This document shows, piece after piece, positions 23,479-36,300 of a DNA stretch of 64,000 bases (position 1 is its first letter; each line of letters starts with the position of its first letter). The notes under the pieces were generated by a model. That model searched no databases, had not been told where the DNA came from, and saw only the letters and a program-made list of their open reading frames with translations. A program made the position numbers and the translations under genes. The DNA is taken from positions 1 through 64,000 of the forward strand of contig JAGEMR010000089.1 in the NCBI GenBank assembly GCA_021030915.1, given 5' to 3'. The stretch comes from Astrothelium macrocarpum (lineage: Eukaryota > Ascomycota > Dothideomycetes > Trypetheliales > Trypetheliaceae).

Positions 23479-24497
23479 ATGGCCTTCAAAGGCCTTGAAG
23501 CTTTCTTTACAAGAGGTTTATCGCCCTTTATCTCAACAATAATCATCACTGCACTCATAGCGCTCTCCTTACCACTCTTCCTCCATTTCTACCTCTACCG
23601 CTCCCGCGCCTCCACCAGTGTCCTCACATTCCTCCTGCTCGGTCCTTCCGGCGCGGGCAAAACCTCTCTGCAAACCCTTGTAAGCTCTCAGACCCCACCG
23701 TCCGAACCAGTCCTCAATCCTCTCCACCGTTATCCCACCTCACGCAAGACTCCTACTTCCCCCCCACCCTCCCACCGCCCACAGCTAACAACCCCCCTTA
23801 GCTCGACCGCGGCACCCCAACCGCAACACACACCTCGCAAACCCCCCTCACGACCACCTGCGCGCTCCCCACGCACCACCGCGCGGCCTCCGCGCGCTTC
23901 CGCTCCACACACGATCCCTCCACCGCCTCACCCGCCCACTTCCACCTGCTCGACACGCCCGGCCACGGCAAGCTGCGGCACGTCTCGCTCTCCGCGCTGC
24001 GGGACTCTTCGCAGCCCTTGCGGGGTCTGGTGTTCGTGGTGGACAGCGCGGCGCTCGCCCCGGGGAGCGGGGGAGGGCTAACAGAGGCCGGCGAGTTCCT
24101 GCACGACGTGCTGCTGGTGCTGCAGCGGCGGCACACGCGCGCGACGTCGGCGCGGGGGCCCGCGGGGTTGCCGGTGCTGGTTGCCGCGAACAAGATGGAT
24201 TTGTTTACGGCGGTGCCGGAGGGGATGGTGAGGGGGTTGTTGGAGAGGGAGGTGGGGAGGGTGAGGGAGACGAGGGGAAAGGGGTTGTTGGATTCGGGGG
24301 TCGATATGGGTGTGGAGGGGGGAGGGGAGGAGGATGGCGAGAGGGAGTGGTTGGGGGGTGGGGAGGGGGAGTTTCGGTTTGAGATGATGGAAGAGTGTGA
24401 GGTTAGTGTGAAGGTTGTTGGGGGTAGTGTGGGTGGTGGAGAAGGGGGAGGGGCGGATGTGGAGGGGTGGTGGGAGTGGATTGCGGAGAGTATGTGA
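23479..24497 (+). CDS. Signal recognition particle receptor, beta subunit
   Basis: A 298-residue ER membrane GTPase that anchors the SRP receptor alpha subunit. Exons are 23479-23679 and 23802-24497. A transmembrane helix lies at about residues 17-40, followed by the P-loop GPSGAGKT (55-62). The second exon carries the switch region TPLTTT, the G3 box DTPGH and the G4 box NKMD. Removing the 122-bp intron is needed, because reading through would break the link between P-loop and switch. Downstream of G4 is a Gly/Glu-rich insert from an extremely G-rich coding strand (about 24,200-24,480), unusual for the family. The C terminus ends WWEWIAESM. Confidence 0.9.
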
Positions 24498-24725
24498 AAT
24501 GGATGTGTGTTGAGTATGGTTAAAGGTATCTCCATTGCTGGGTAAGTCTAATTGGGAAAGTTATGGAGAAGTGGCGTAGACGTTGAAGCCTTGGATGCCC
24601 CTCGAACTGGAAGTCTATTTGCCGAATGTCCACCTAATGCCTCCCTGATATTGTTCGTAACAGCGCCAAGCCTATGTATCCCGACGCCAGCTCCGTGCCA
24701 TTACAATGCCGTCAAACCACATAAA

Positions 24726-26475
24726 TCATCGTCCATTTCTCACCAGCCAAGTCAAAAGATCAACCTTTGTCACAACAGCCACAGGCTTCAATACACCAGC
24801 CTCATCCCTCTCTGTCACCACCGCCGCACTATTCCACTCAAAGAACCGCGACAAAGAACTCAAGGGCGTATCCCTCGTGATCTCCACAAACTTCCTGTGT
24901 GTCGCCCCACTCTTCTTCGTTCCATTAACTCCATTCACTTTTCCATCCTTCTCGTCCATTCCCAGATCTCTCATAGTCTCCGTAACGCTCTTCAAATCCC
25001 CCGGCACCACATCACCCATCTTCCCAAAATCAAACATGACCTCACGCACCTCAGTACTCGGCGACGCCCGCCCACTCGACAAATAGCTCAGCAGGTTTCC
25101 CAGCGTCACCAAACCCACAAGCCGCTTACTCGACGCAGACGCCGCCACAGGGAGTTGATCAAATCCACGATCACGCATAGTTTCGATCGCCTCCGCGCAC
25201 GGCGACGACGCCACAATCGTCGTAATCGGCTTCAACCTCAACGAGCGTATCGTCTCCTGCCCGAACCGATGTCTCGGTTTCGCCTGCGCAGTCGGCGACG
25301 ACGGCGACCGAGCATCTGGCTCCGTCGGCTGCGACGGTGGCGTCGATGGCGCAGTCAGTGGTGGGGTGGGTGGCAGCAGGTCCTGGGCTGCGAGCCAGTC
25401 GTCGTCGACGAATTTCGAGAGGTAGCTGCGTATGCTGTCCGGGAGGATCACAACTGCAATGTCGCCCTTTTTGAGTCCTGCGTCTTGGGTGCCGTGGACG
25501 AGAGCGGCAAGCGCACTACCGCTGCTGCCGCCGACGAGGAGGCCTTCTTCTGCGATGAGACGGCGTGCGTAGGCGAAAGCTTCGCGGTCGTCGGTCTTGT
25601 ACCATTTGTCGACGGTTTCGCGGATGAGCACGTCCGGAACGAAGTCGTAGCCGATGCCTTCGACTTTGTACGGTGCGTTGCGGTGTTGGTCGTTGAGCGA
25701 TTCGGGAAGGGCCAGTACGCTGCCTTGGGGATCTGCGGCGACGATTTGTATGTCGTGACTGTGTTTCCGTAGTCCTTTTGCCAGGCCTGTGATTGTGCCA
25801 CCGGTTCCAGCGCCAGCGACTACCATTTTCAATCTGCCTTGTCCGTTCTCTTCAAGCTCTCGCGTCTGGGTCCAGATTTCCTCTGCCGTGCCATGCTCAT
25901 GTGCCGCCGGGTTTTCTGGGTTTCCATACTGATCCAAGATGTGTGCATTGGGGATCTCTTTTTGTAGCCGGCGTGCTACGCCGATGTGTGACTCTGGAGA
26001 GTCGTAAGCGGCAGCCGTAGGTGTTCTGATTATTTCAGCGTTGAGTGCTCGGAGGACGGCAACTTTTTCTGGTGACATCTTTTCTGGGAGAGTGATAATA
26101 GTGCGATATCCTTTTACAGCACCCACAAGCGCCAGCCCAATACCACTAAAACTCCAGAGTTAGCCTAGATGCTACTGAAAATGTATATGACAAGGCAGCA
26201 GGACAGTTAACCTACGTATTGCCACTTGTTGGCTCAATGAGCGTATCTCCAGGCTTTATCCTCCCACTACGCTCTGCCTCTTCAATCATGCGCAACGCTA
26301 TTCTGTCCTTTACACTTCCTCCTGCATTGAACATCTCGACTTTTGCGTAGACTGTCGCTTCGATGCCGAGTGACTGCGGTATCTTGTTGAGCTTAATGAG
26401 AGGCGTATTGCCGATCTGTTGCGTGACCGAGTCCATGACGGTAGGAGGAATTGCTGGTTTGGTTTTGACAGACAT
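24726..26475 (-). CDS. CYS4: Cystathionine beta-synthase
   Basis: A 559-residue PLP enzyme that condenses serine and homocysteine to cystathionine in transsulfuration. Exons are 26475-26216 and 26145-24726. The PLP lysine is Lys56 in GGSVKDR. The asparagine loop TSGNTG is completed across the intron, and GAGTGGT binds the phosphate. GGSSGSA and the YDFVPDV region also fit. A Pro/Ser linker at about residues 360-400 leads to two C-terminal CBS motifs: ITTIVASSPCAEAIETM, and ITRDTPLSSLSRFFEWNSAAV after a charged insert. Like yeast enzymes, it lacks the N-terminal haem-binding extension of animal CBS. Confidence 0.95.
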
Positions 26476-27016
26476 GTTTGCAGTGAGGAAACTGTGAACG
26501 AAGAAAGGAAAAAGCGGGCTTTATGAAGAGAAAAGAACGTTTGGATAAGAATAGAGAAATGTGACCTTTACTGCGCGGAATGATGGCATTTGCAACAAAG
26601 CCGCGACTAGCCGAGCAAACGCATGTCATCCTATCTTATCATCCAGCCCTACCATCACGAAATCATTTTTGATGGTGTACATGTTTTTCAACAATTGTTG
26701 TCAAATCACTCTATGATTTTGTAGAGTATCTCACTAACTCCATCCGAAATGATGGCGAGGATGACAGCACAGGCAAGCTAACATGTTTTCTCATAATGGA
26801 ATCCAGTTTCGTGGATCAAAATTGTATTATGTTCTTCTTTTAGTCAATTAATGGATCAGACCGTTTGGTCTAACACGCTATTCTACAATCCGCACCGAGC
26901 CCATGAACAGTGCAGCTTCATGGACTCACATCACCAGGGTATAAGAGTATATCACTACAACTCGCTTTGCAGAATCCGCCAACTCAATTCACGCATGCTT
27001 AATTCCATCAACGCAC
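26476..27016. other. Intergenic gap
   Basis: About 540 bp containing the CBS promoter and the 3' flank of the augmin subunit. Only spurious short open frames are present. Confidence 0.5.
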
Positions 27017-29338
27017 CTATGCTTCCCCATTCCCATCTCCCAGCCCATTCAATGGGCTCATCACCCTTCGCCCTTCCGTCGGACTCAGTCCCGGACTCAG
27101 CGCCACCCGCGGCCGACTCTTAAACACGCTCGCGTACGCCGCCTCGTCGCTAAACAGATCCTCTTTTGGCGTCGTCTCGTCCTTGGCATTACCATTCATC
27201 CCCTCGCCATCCTCCATCCCTTCGCTCCGTCTTCCTCCAGCATATGTGGAGAGATTGTTCTCACGCCCCTTCCGTAGCGGGGGCGGCGGCGTTGCGAATG
27301 GATTCACGGGGAACGCTTGTGAGAGCCTTCCTGCTGTTGGGCGTCTACGCCCTGTGGCGGAGTGATGTGTTTTTGCAGTGGATATAGTAGCTGGATCCGG
27401 AGGTGCGGTGGCAGCGACGTTGGCCATAGAAAGACGGGTGCGCTCGAGCAGTGAGGTGCGGCGATCAAAGGAGGGGCCTTGAGGTAGGTCTTCGGGTGAG
27501 AGTTTTTTGGGGGGTGATTGGGAGTGAGGAAGTACTGGTGGAGAGTCATCACTGCTTATTGTAGCGAGAGCAATGGACTGGCGAGTGCGGTCGGCGAGGG
27601 ATAGGTGATTGGATGGGATGGAAGGTGGAAAGCCAGATGGCAAGGGCGGAGACGACGGTGGAAGCGATGAGTCGAGACCCTGGGTGTTTAATGATGTTGC
27701 TGGCAGCTCTTCTTCGGCTGGACTGACAAGGGTCTGGGGAAGCTGAAAGTCTGTGAGTGAGTGCCCAGAAGCAGGACTGGGATTTTCAGCTCCAGCCAAA
27801 GTATCTGGCTCCGAAAAGAGGTTCGAATTTGTGGAAGTTGTGATCCCGAGGCCTTTATTTGCAGTCTCATCATGGTCCTTTGAAACTTCTGGTAGCTTTG
27901 AAGACGTGTTTGGTAATGACGATTGTGAGGCAATTTCGGAACCTGTCTTTGATGCTCGTGCCAAATCCTCCTGCATGTTTAGCAGTAATCTCCTATATCG
28001 TGCTGCTGGGGTCGATCTCAATTCCATCGGGTCAGGTACCATATTTGGAGTGCGGGATATCTGTAGTTTTCTGGGGCTTCCTTGCGCTGGTCTTCCTAGC
28101 TGAAGATGCTCGTGTTTATCGAACCTTGGAATGGCATTGTCATCATTCTCCCGGACTTTGGTTTCAAGAGGTTTTGAGAAAGACGATTTCGCGTCTTGTA
28201 CATTGGAAGCTCGAAATTCCTCCAACATTGTCAACCTTTTTTGTTGTTGTGTAACTCTCTCTTCCAAATCCTCCAGAAGGTTCTTGTTTGCATTTGACAA
28301 TTCCAGTGTTTGCTGCCCAGACTGAACTGTCGGCCATACCTGTTGATCAAAATCCCGGCTGAGTAATTGGTCTGAGGTACGGTCCACATCACCATAGAGC
28401 AGGACATCTATCCATTCCGGATTGCTCAGCCAGTGCTCTCTTAACAATTCTTCTGATTTGTCAATGTCGACTTTTTTCAAGACGGCAGGTTGTTTGAGAG
28501 TAGCTTTGGCTCTTACATGCCTATCTTTAATCTCGTCGTCTTTGGTCCTTAATGTTTCCGCGAACCGCTCGAACCGCTCTTTTTGAAGCTGCTTCCTTGC
28601 CAAACAATTCCGCAAAGATGCTTTATGTGCAATTGCAAGGGGCAGCAAACTTTTCCTTTCTCCTTCCCTCAAAGACGGAGCGATAGCCAAGCGTTTGGCA
28701 GTCACCTGATTACTCCTCTCTTCCTTTTTCCCTTTTTCCTTTTTAATCATCTCCTTCTTCAACACCACGGTTGAAAAGACGAGGAGAATCTCCTCAAACC
28801 TCTCCCCTTTGCACTCATCCAACATTGTTTTCCGCAAGACACTTGTCCGCCCCAATACGCCATTCTTTTTCAGTTCATTCAAAGAACGGAACAAGGCAGC
28901 GCGGAGATTGAGAGATTGCAGGGGTTCAAGAGGCGGGAAGAAAGGTTGTAATTTCTATGCAATGCATGCATTAGTCTATCACATCGCATTTGAGGCACGC
29001 TGCAGAAAGATAGTGTGGGAAACAGGTGGGGAGAGAGGCAAACGCAAACGCACTTCTCTCGTCTCTGCAGGATCCCAGAGCTCAAACAGACGAAAAAGAG
29101 CCCATTCCACGCACTTGACGCGATGCTTTGCGTCATGTTGCACCTCGTTTGACGAAAGAGCTTGAGGCGTGATTTTCGGCCAGTCTGGTAGAGTATCAAA
29201 GTCCAAGAGCCGCAAATTGGTGACAAAAAGCGATATGTTTGTAGGTGTGGGTGACGATAGAGAGTGGACTCTGATCGGAGGTTTACGCGTGTGCGAAGTT
29301 CCAGTTCTGGAAGTGGAAGCTGACTGTGCTCGAGACAT
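27017..29338 (-). CDS. HAUS augmin-like complex subunit 6
   Basis: A 740-residue subunit of augmin, which recruits gamma-tubulin to the sides of spindle microtubules. Exons are 29338-29054 and 28954-27017, with a 99-bp intron containing GACTAAT near its 3' end. The N-terminal HAUS6 domain spans both exons: NISLFVTNLRLLDFD, then CVEWALFRLFELWDP, then FPPLEPLQSLNLRAALFRSL after the junction. Charged coiled-coil stretches follow (KKEMIKKEKGKKEERS, and DLEERVTQQQKRLTMLEEF). The C-terminal 350 residues are Ser/Pro-rich and disordered, with possible Cdk sites such as SPPKK. Augmin is present in many filamentous fungi but absent from budding yeast, which agrees with the assigned lineage. Confidence 0.85.
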
Positions 29339-29729
29339 GATCAGGCAACATTTCGTCGATGATTAGAGCAGGTTTGTCGGTGGGGTGCATAAGGATTGAG
29401 GAGTAGCAGCAGCGGTAAACAATTAGAGTCTCTAAGCTTGAATTTTTGGGCCAATCAGCGATTGATTTCGCCGACGGGGGAGCCCCCACGCTTTGTGTGA
29501 CGCCGGTACGTGGCTTGAATATTTACACCTGCTTGACCTTAGCAAACGACCTTTTCCAGCCCCTTCTCTCCTATATAAGACCTCTGGCTTGTTTGGCCCA
29601 AGCAATTCAATCTCCACTCTTCCTTTTTTGTTTTTTCAGCAAGGCGTGCGGTTTCTTTACAGTGAAGATTTGAATCATTAGTGTGGAGTTTATCGCATTC
29701 TGGACGACCTGCCCCTCAAATTCAGCACA
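29339..29729. promoter_or_regulatory. Divergent promoter, HAUS6 / HD-domain nucleotidase
   Basis: About 390 bp between outward-facing starts. The sequence CTATATAAG (around 29,572) is a plausible TATA-like element for the plus-strand gene. Confidence 0.5.
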
Positions 29730-30697
29730 ATGGCAGAGCAAACAACAGAAGCCAAAGTGCCATCTCGTGAGTCTGCTCAAAAAAGTCTTGCCGGGGTTTT
29801 TCTAATAGCGTTTTCTTGCAGTGCCTGACGTCGGAAATGTCAGTGGGGCGCATGCCCCAGTGCCCCAGTGGACGGTAGATACAGGTACGTAATACTGCAT
29901 ACTACTCTTGACCCCTTTCACGTCATTGTATGCACGAGTTTTGGTTGTTTACATATGCTGAGAGCTCGACTGACCCCCCTTGATCAGCCCTCAAGACTCT
30001 CCCTTTCCCTCCCAAATTACAATCCTCCTCTCCGCTTCCCTTTTTCCACGTCCTTGAGCTTCTCAAGACGAATAAGCGTGAAGGCTGGCGTCGTTTTGGT
30101 ATTCTCACGGGCGAGTCCATCAGCGATCACATGTATCGGATGTCCATCATAACCATGCTTGCTCCGGCCTCTCTCACCTCTCGCCTTGATCTCCAGCGTT
30201 GTACCGCCATGGCACTCATTCACGACATGGCTGAATCTCTAGTCGGTGACATTACACCTATGGACAACGTCGGTAAGCCCGAAAAGAATCGTCGCGAGTC
30301 AACCACGATGGATTTTTTGTGCAATCAGTTACTGGGCAATGTGGACAACGGAAGTGCGGGCAGAAGGATTCGAGAAATATGGCAGGAATACGAAGACAGT
30401 GAAACTCTGAACGCAAAGTTTGTTCACGACGTGGATAAATTAGAGCTCTTGCTGCAAATGGTCGAATATGAACGCGCTCACAAAGGGAACAAGGATTTGA
30501 GCGAGTTCTCCCGCGTTGCAGCAAGAATTGAACTGACAGAGGTGAAGGCCTGGGCTGAGGAGATTCTGGCCGAGCAGAGAGATTATTGGAAGGGTCTCGG
30601 AAAGACACCGAGCGTAGATATCTCCAAGGATGTAGAGATGCAGTTGGAAGAGTATTATGGAAAAGAAACTCCAAATGCCACCCAGGCAACGTTGTGA
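29730..30697 (+). CDS. HD-domain 5'-deoxynucleotidase (HDDC2/YfbR type)
   Basis: A 269-residue metal-dependent phosphohydrolase expected to dephosphorylate deoxynucleoside monophosphates. Exons are 29730-29766, 29822-29884 and 29988-30697. The exons join in frame to give the FHVLELLKTNKREGW helix and the metal ligands His81 (SDHMYR), His112-Asp113 (IHDMAESLVGD) and Asp183 (HDVDKLE). The 37-nt first exon supplies only the start and a short leader. Homologues occur in yeast (Ygk1 and its paralogue). The protein ends with an acidic helix and a short tail. No operon-like context exists. Confidence 0.9.
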
Positions 30698-33329
30698 GAT
30701 CGCAACGATGAAGTGAACAGCTTGCTGATGAGGACGCTGTTCTAAGCAGGTGCATGCGAAGATGAGCGATTTTTGCGAGGTTGCTGCTTGCTTGCCAACC
30801 ATGGCACCATGGGTCTATGCAAGCACTGCCTTGATGTGATTGATGGATATTGGTAAGCGTGTCTCCTTCAGCTCCGCGATCAAATTCGGTCGGGTTCCGT
30901 GTTAGCATGGCGTGTCTGGTCAATAGCTGGTGGTAATTACCTATACCCATAGATAGAGGATTAGGCTAGACTTGTTTCTACAGATAGAAGCCTGTGCCTC
31001 GAATGGCTGTGGGCGTCGATTATCAGATCAGATTCCTTCCAGAAAGCATAAGGTTTAAGGGATACAGTTTCGGGCAATTGAGCGAAACAAGCATGCAGCT
31101 CGTTGTCAAAGGGCGCAGAACGACAGCCAGTGAGCCATTCAGCCACATTCGCTTGCCACCACAAGAAGGAATCAATGTCTGCTTCATCCTGCTCCTGTGC
31201 CTCTTACCGCTTCCGGTGCCACCGGGGCTGTTTTCGGATTCCCCGTTAGCACTAAAATCGATGCAGATCAACTTCAGGAAGGAGGAGGCACGCATGGGGA
31301 AGTTCGCTTAAGGGCCGAAATGATTCGACGACAGGCGTAAAACGGACAGACGTCCGTGTTCACATAATCCATCGCCCGTGACTGTACGTTTGGCGAAATG
31401 ACATTGCGCAGACATCCGAGAATCGCTTATGGCTCAGTAGCTTATAAGGGCACTTTTCAATACTTTGTGGAGTTGGGCTGCGACCTCGCAGCTCGTAATA
31501 CCTGACCCAAACGCGCGGTTGATGATTTGAATTTTGGAGTGCGTCCCGAGGACCCACCGCAGCTGGGCTCCCATTTGGGTCATATGGAACATCGGCAGGG
31601 CTTGCTCGCATAATCTGAGCAGCGATGCGCAGCAGCAGCGATCAGGGGCTTTGACCGACGGTTGGGGAGAGCTTCACGATGGCGTGCAGTGTTAGAACAT
31701 GTGATAAGATCAGCTTGCTGGTGTTTGGACCTATAAAAGGGGCGGACGAAAATTTCACTGGGCAAGGCTACCTAATCACCGTAATGCTCCCAAGCAAGAT
31801 CGATCTGCCCTCGAGTCATATACCTGCGACGAAGTCGCCACAGGCCGTGAGGAGAGGCAGACGAAACGGTTAGAGCGCTTGCAGCTTAAAATGCTGCATC
31901 TCGAATGGAACAGACACGTTGCATGCCCGATTAAGGTCAACTTAAGGTCAACGGTCCCATTAGTGAGCATGACATGTGTTTGAAGGGCTCGGAATAATTT
32001 CGAATTGGAGACGATGGCTCAGCGTAGAGAGGCGTTCGCACGTCGGAGGTGGGTGTTGGCCACTGACTCTCGTGCAGCGTGAGCAGCTCCAAAGCGAGGC
32101 CAGTCCAGAGGAGAGGCACCTAGCGTCAGTGAGGCCTGTTCACGCTTGCGGGCCAGCGCAAGCCGCGAGAAGCGAAAGATGGAAGCGGTTAGCTGGCGCG
32201 CCAGGGTGAACGTGTCGAGTCGTAGGGCGCTCCATTGTGGCTGCTCTTGTGCCACCTGTCATTGAGTGGATTGACCGGCCCGCACTCGCACACCGGCGGC
32301 TCGACCACAGAGAGCACCGCGTGGACAGCGGAGCGTGCTAGAAGGTTGCAGCCCCTGCAGAGCCGGCTGCATCTCGACCAGTAGCCAAGCATGATGAGGC
32401 TCGTAAGGCTGTGACCCCCACCGCACCCACGGCCGGTGCGGAGGAAGACAGCAGCTAAGCTTGCTGTGCCAGGCCCCCCCGATCGACAGATTTCCCGCTT
32501 CTCCACACTCTGATCCAGCAGCCAGCAGCCACCGAGCATCCAGCACCACAGCATGCTCATCCCGGATCTGCCCTCCCCGCCCCAAGCACCCCAAGCAGCA
32601 GCAGCAGCATCTCCACCACGACCACCACCACCACCAATACCCCAACGCTGCTGCCTCGCCGCTGCTGCTGCTGCCGCTGCCGCACCGTGACCTGCTGCCA
32701 GCCAGACCTCCGCCTTTGCCTCTGCCTGTGCCTTTTCGTCTTGCTTATTCCCACATCCACTGCTCGCGACGCCGGAAGCCCGGCACTGGGAGCCTAAGCC
32801 AGCGTCCTGAACCGCTCTGGGCGGGTCGTCCTCTCCCAGCAGGGTGGAACGGCAAGCCCACGTTGAGATCTCGGGGCCTCCTTTGCGTCTTCTTTGGACT
32901 CCATCCTTTCCAGAAATTCGTGTTCCCGACGATTCTCCACTGCCAACTTTTCCTTTTTGTCCAGTGTGTTTGGTACTCATACCTCCCCCCCGGTCCCCCG
33001 CTCTCGACCTCTGCCGTACATCGCCGTGGACGCCTTACGCGATCCTGACCAAGTCACGCTACCAAACACCTCTGACTGACTGTACGGAGTACCGACTACT
33101 TCTCTCTCAGCCTTCTTACTTTTTGTGTAACGCAAGATTCCGGCCCGTCGACGCCGTACGTATGAAACCGTGACACTCCTCCGGCGCCCAAACTCCGCTC
33201 GACTATGAGTGCTGGCCCATTGGGCAGACTCCGCAAGATTGTTCTCGAGATAGGATCACACCTTCGAGGTGTCTCCAGCGAATCGAATGTTGATTAGACA
33301 GGCACCAACGGGCCTAAATCTTTGCTTAC
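30698..33329. other. Long gap and probable long leader of the C2H2 gene
   Basis: About 2.6 kb. The left half has no gene. CTATAAAAGG at about 31,730 is a good TATA-box match on the plus strand. The right part (32,560-32,720) contains CAG and CAC trinucleotide runs and is GC-rich and CT-biased, as expected for a long 5' UTR with upstream open frames. A 263-codon minus frame over this area encodes only poly-Ala/Gly and is treated as a shadow of the repeats. Confidence 0.5.
32600..32645. repeat. CAG/CAC trinucleotide runs
   Basis: Four CAG units are followed by a run of CCA/CAC units within a few dozen bases, in presumed untranslated leader. Length variation between strains would be expected. 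Confidence 0.6.
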
Positions 33330-36300
33330 ATGGCGATGACTATTAGCCCCGTACATCCATCACCTTTGACCAATTTTCCGCATAAAATCAATTCCAACAT
33401 GGACCGAAGCGCCGCTACTCCTCCTGGCGCTGCCGAATCGCCTCGAGGACGAAGACGGACACGAGATCATTCGCAAAGTGACCACGATGGAGATCAAAAT
33501 GGCGATGTCGACGGCGCAGAAGGCGCAGATGGGACGGGTTCCTCGAGGAAACGTCGAAGAAGTAGAAAGGGTTTGGATAAGAAGTTTGAGTGCTCTCACG
33601 AGGGATGTACCAAGACATATTCTAGAGCTGAGCATCTTTACCGTCATCAGTTAAATCGTAAGTCACTTTCTCTCGTATTCATCATCATCATCAGCATCCG
33701 GGTAGAAGTTCCGAGGTCGGCGACCAAACGAGTGCTCCATACATTCGCTATTATTGTGTCTCTTTTTGGTATAAAGAGACGAGTATAGAAGGGAACTCTG
33801 CTCGCCTTTACCATGTTGTTGATTTTTGTACCCTCTTGGGCAACTTTACTCAAGTACCTACCCCTTTGGGGAAAGCACCAGCTGATATGTACCCGAACTG
33901 AACCTCAAAGAGACATGGGCTTTGCAGTTTAGCGAGGGCTATCAGGTGCATTGAATTTGCACTCTGGCAAGCAGCTGGAATTGAAAATCGCATTTCTCTC
34001 CACAGCAATCAATATTATCATAGCACACGAAACTAACATTGGCACAGACAATCCGAAGCAAATCTATCAATGTGACTTTCCTGATTGTCAACGCACGTTT
34101 GTACGGCAAGACCTGTGTACTCGTCACAAGGAGCGACATACGGCCAAAGGATCACACCTTCAACGGAAGGATTCTTTACTACATGCGTTTAATCCAATGC
34201 CAGCTGGCAGTCTCCTCAAAGGTAGAGCCGGTGTAATGCCAGGTCACCAAGCCAATCACCAACCTCCCGAAACACTTCTTCGAGGCAACTCGATCGATTT
34301 GGCGGGGCTCGCGTCAAAGGGAGTTGTGGCTAATTCACCTGTGTCGGGGTCAACGACGACTGTTTCTGCACCCTCTCCACCTATTGATTCATCTATTCAA
34401 TCACCGGGAGTAGACGTGAAAGGTCCTTCAACGGGCCATCAGCTTCACCGATCGCAAAGTGATGAGATGTATCAAGTTCGGAATAGTCTCAAAACATTTG
34501 GTATGAACGACACACCTCAGCCCTCGTCCTATCACACAAACAACCGTACAAGTTACGGCTCGATCGGTAGTATGGATTCTCAAATTTCACCAACTACTAC
34601 TGGACAAATGCAGCATCAATCTATGCAGTTGCCTGCAAGCAGCTCCTCCAATAATTCAATGTACCCTCCATCTCAATCAAGTTATATTTCGAGTACGGCA
34701 CCGAGCCAGCATCAACTACCGACACAACCTACGACTCAATATGGATCACAAGCGATTGAAAAATCTCGGCAGCCTCAGATGATTTCAAACATGCAAGGCA
34801 CTGGCTACAATGAGTCATCTGCTACTGGCTCTATGGACCACAATCAGATGTACGGAACAACGAGTTCTATGAATATTGGCGGTGGCACCCAAAACGTTGC
34901 TTATGATGATCGCATCAACAGTGTTGCTGACGAACAGATGCTTGATCAAATGGGTGCGGCTAATTCAATGCCTGTCTTTGGTGGTGAGGGTTTCAGCAGG
35001 TCACCTTTTGGCGCCATCGGAGGAGACGAGTTCACAGCTCTTCTCTTGGGTGGTCAAGCCATGGATGGCGCGGGATATTCAATGAATATGGCTCCCAATG
35101 CTTCGCCAGCGTTGATGGCGTCTTCAACCCTGGGCTTGCAGGCACCCTTTTTCAGCTATGATCCTATGATTAATGGACAATGCATACAACCTCTTCCTCC
35201 ACCACATCCGATGGCAGTGCACAGCATTATCGATGCCTCACTACCCGAGGCTTCTTTGTCGGAAGAAAAACGCCAATGCGTGATTGATTTCATCACCATT
35301 CGTTTCAACGAAACTGACCACGCGCCAGTGAAGAAACAAAAGGACCTACTCATGGAAGGCGACCAAATGGATCCAAGTCACGTCTTCAGTCTCTCGAAGA
35401 TGCAGACTTACATTACAAGTTATTGGTTGCATTTTCATCAGCAAATGCCCATCCTTCATCGTCCAACATTCTCTCCCGACAGTTCTCCGGACTTGTTGCT
35501 TATTGCCATGATCGCTATTGGCGCTGCTTGTCTGGAGAAGACGCATGGCCACGCCGTGACCACTGCATGCGCCGAGCTCTCGAACTTCTTGGCTTGGCAC
35601 CTGCGGTGGCACCTGTTTCAAGATGCCGACTTCCGACCACCGGCGAAATTGTGGGTCTTTCAGGCGCTTCTACTTTTGGAGATTTTCGAAAAGATGTACA
35701 GCTCCCGACCCCTGCACGAACGTGCACATATACACCATGCCACCACGCTGACCTTGATGCGTCGTGGTTCTTCGCTTATCGGTCGGTCGGCCCTCGACTC
35801 GCCGCCCAGCATCAAAGACGGTGGACGGGGGCCGGGTTCGTCATCATCGGGCTTAGCTGGGCTTGGAGCAGCAGCAGCTAATACACCTGATGAATGGTGG
35901 AATCATTGGATTACGAATGAAGCCACTCGACGCGTGGCGTTTGCTGCATTTGTCATGGACTCTACGCATGCAACAATGTTTGGTCATTCAGCTGTCATGG
36001 TTGCTCATGAGATGCGGCTGCCTTTGCCCTGCGATGAATACCTCTGGAGTGCGAAGAGCAGTGCTGAGGTTGGAAGAGCAGAATCAAGTCTACAAGCCAA
36101 TGGGTTCAAACCAACCACATTTCTCGAAGGCTTGAAAAAGACGCTAACTGGGAAGACTGTCGCTACAAACAGCTTCGGTAGAGTCATTATCATGGCAGGA
36201 CTGCTAAGCGTAAGCTGGCACATGAACCAGCGAGATCTCCAAGTTTCCTCCCTTGGTGTCTCGCAAGCTCTGGGCGGTCGCGACAAATGGAAAGGCAGTC

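Noticed and set aside
24552..25772. 406-codon plus-strand frame, Arg/His-rich
   Set aside because: It is the antisense shadow of cystathionine beta-synthase and has a composition typical of antisense reading.
32189..32980. 263-codon minus-strand frame rich in Ala and Gly
   Set aside because: Its content derives from CAG/CAC repeats in the presumed leader of the C2H2 gene, and plus-strand frames are equally open.
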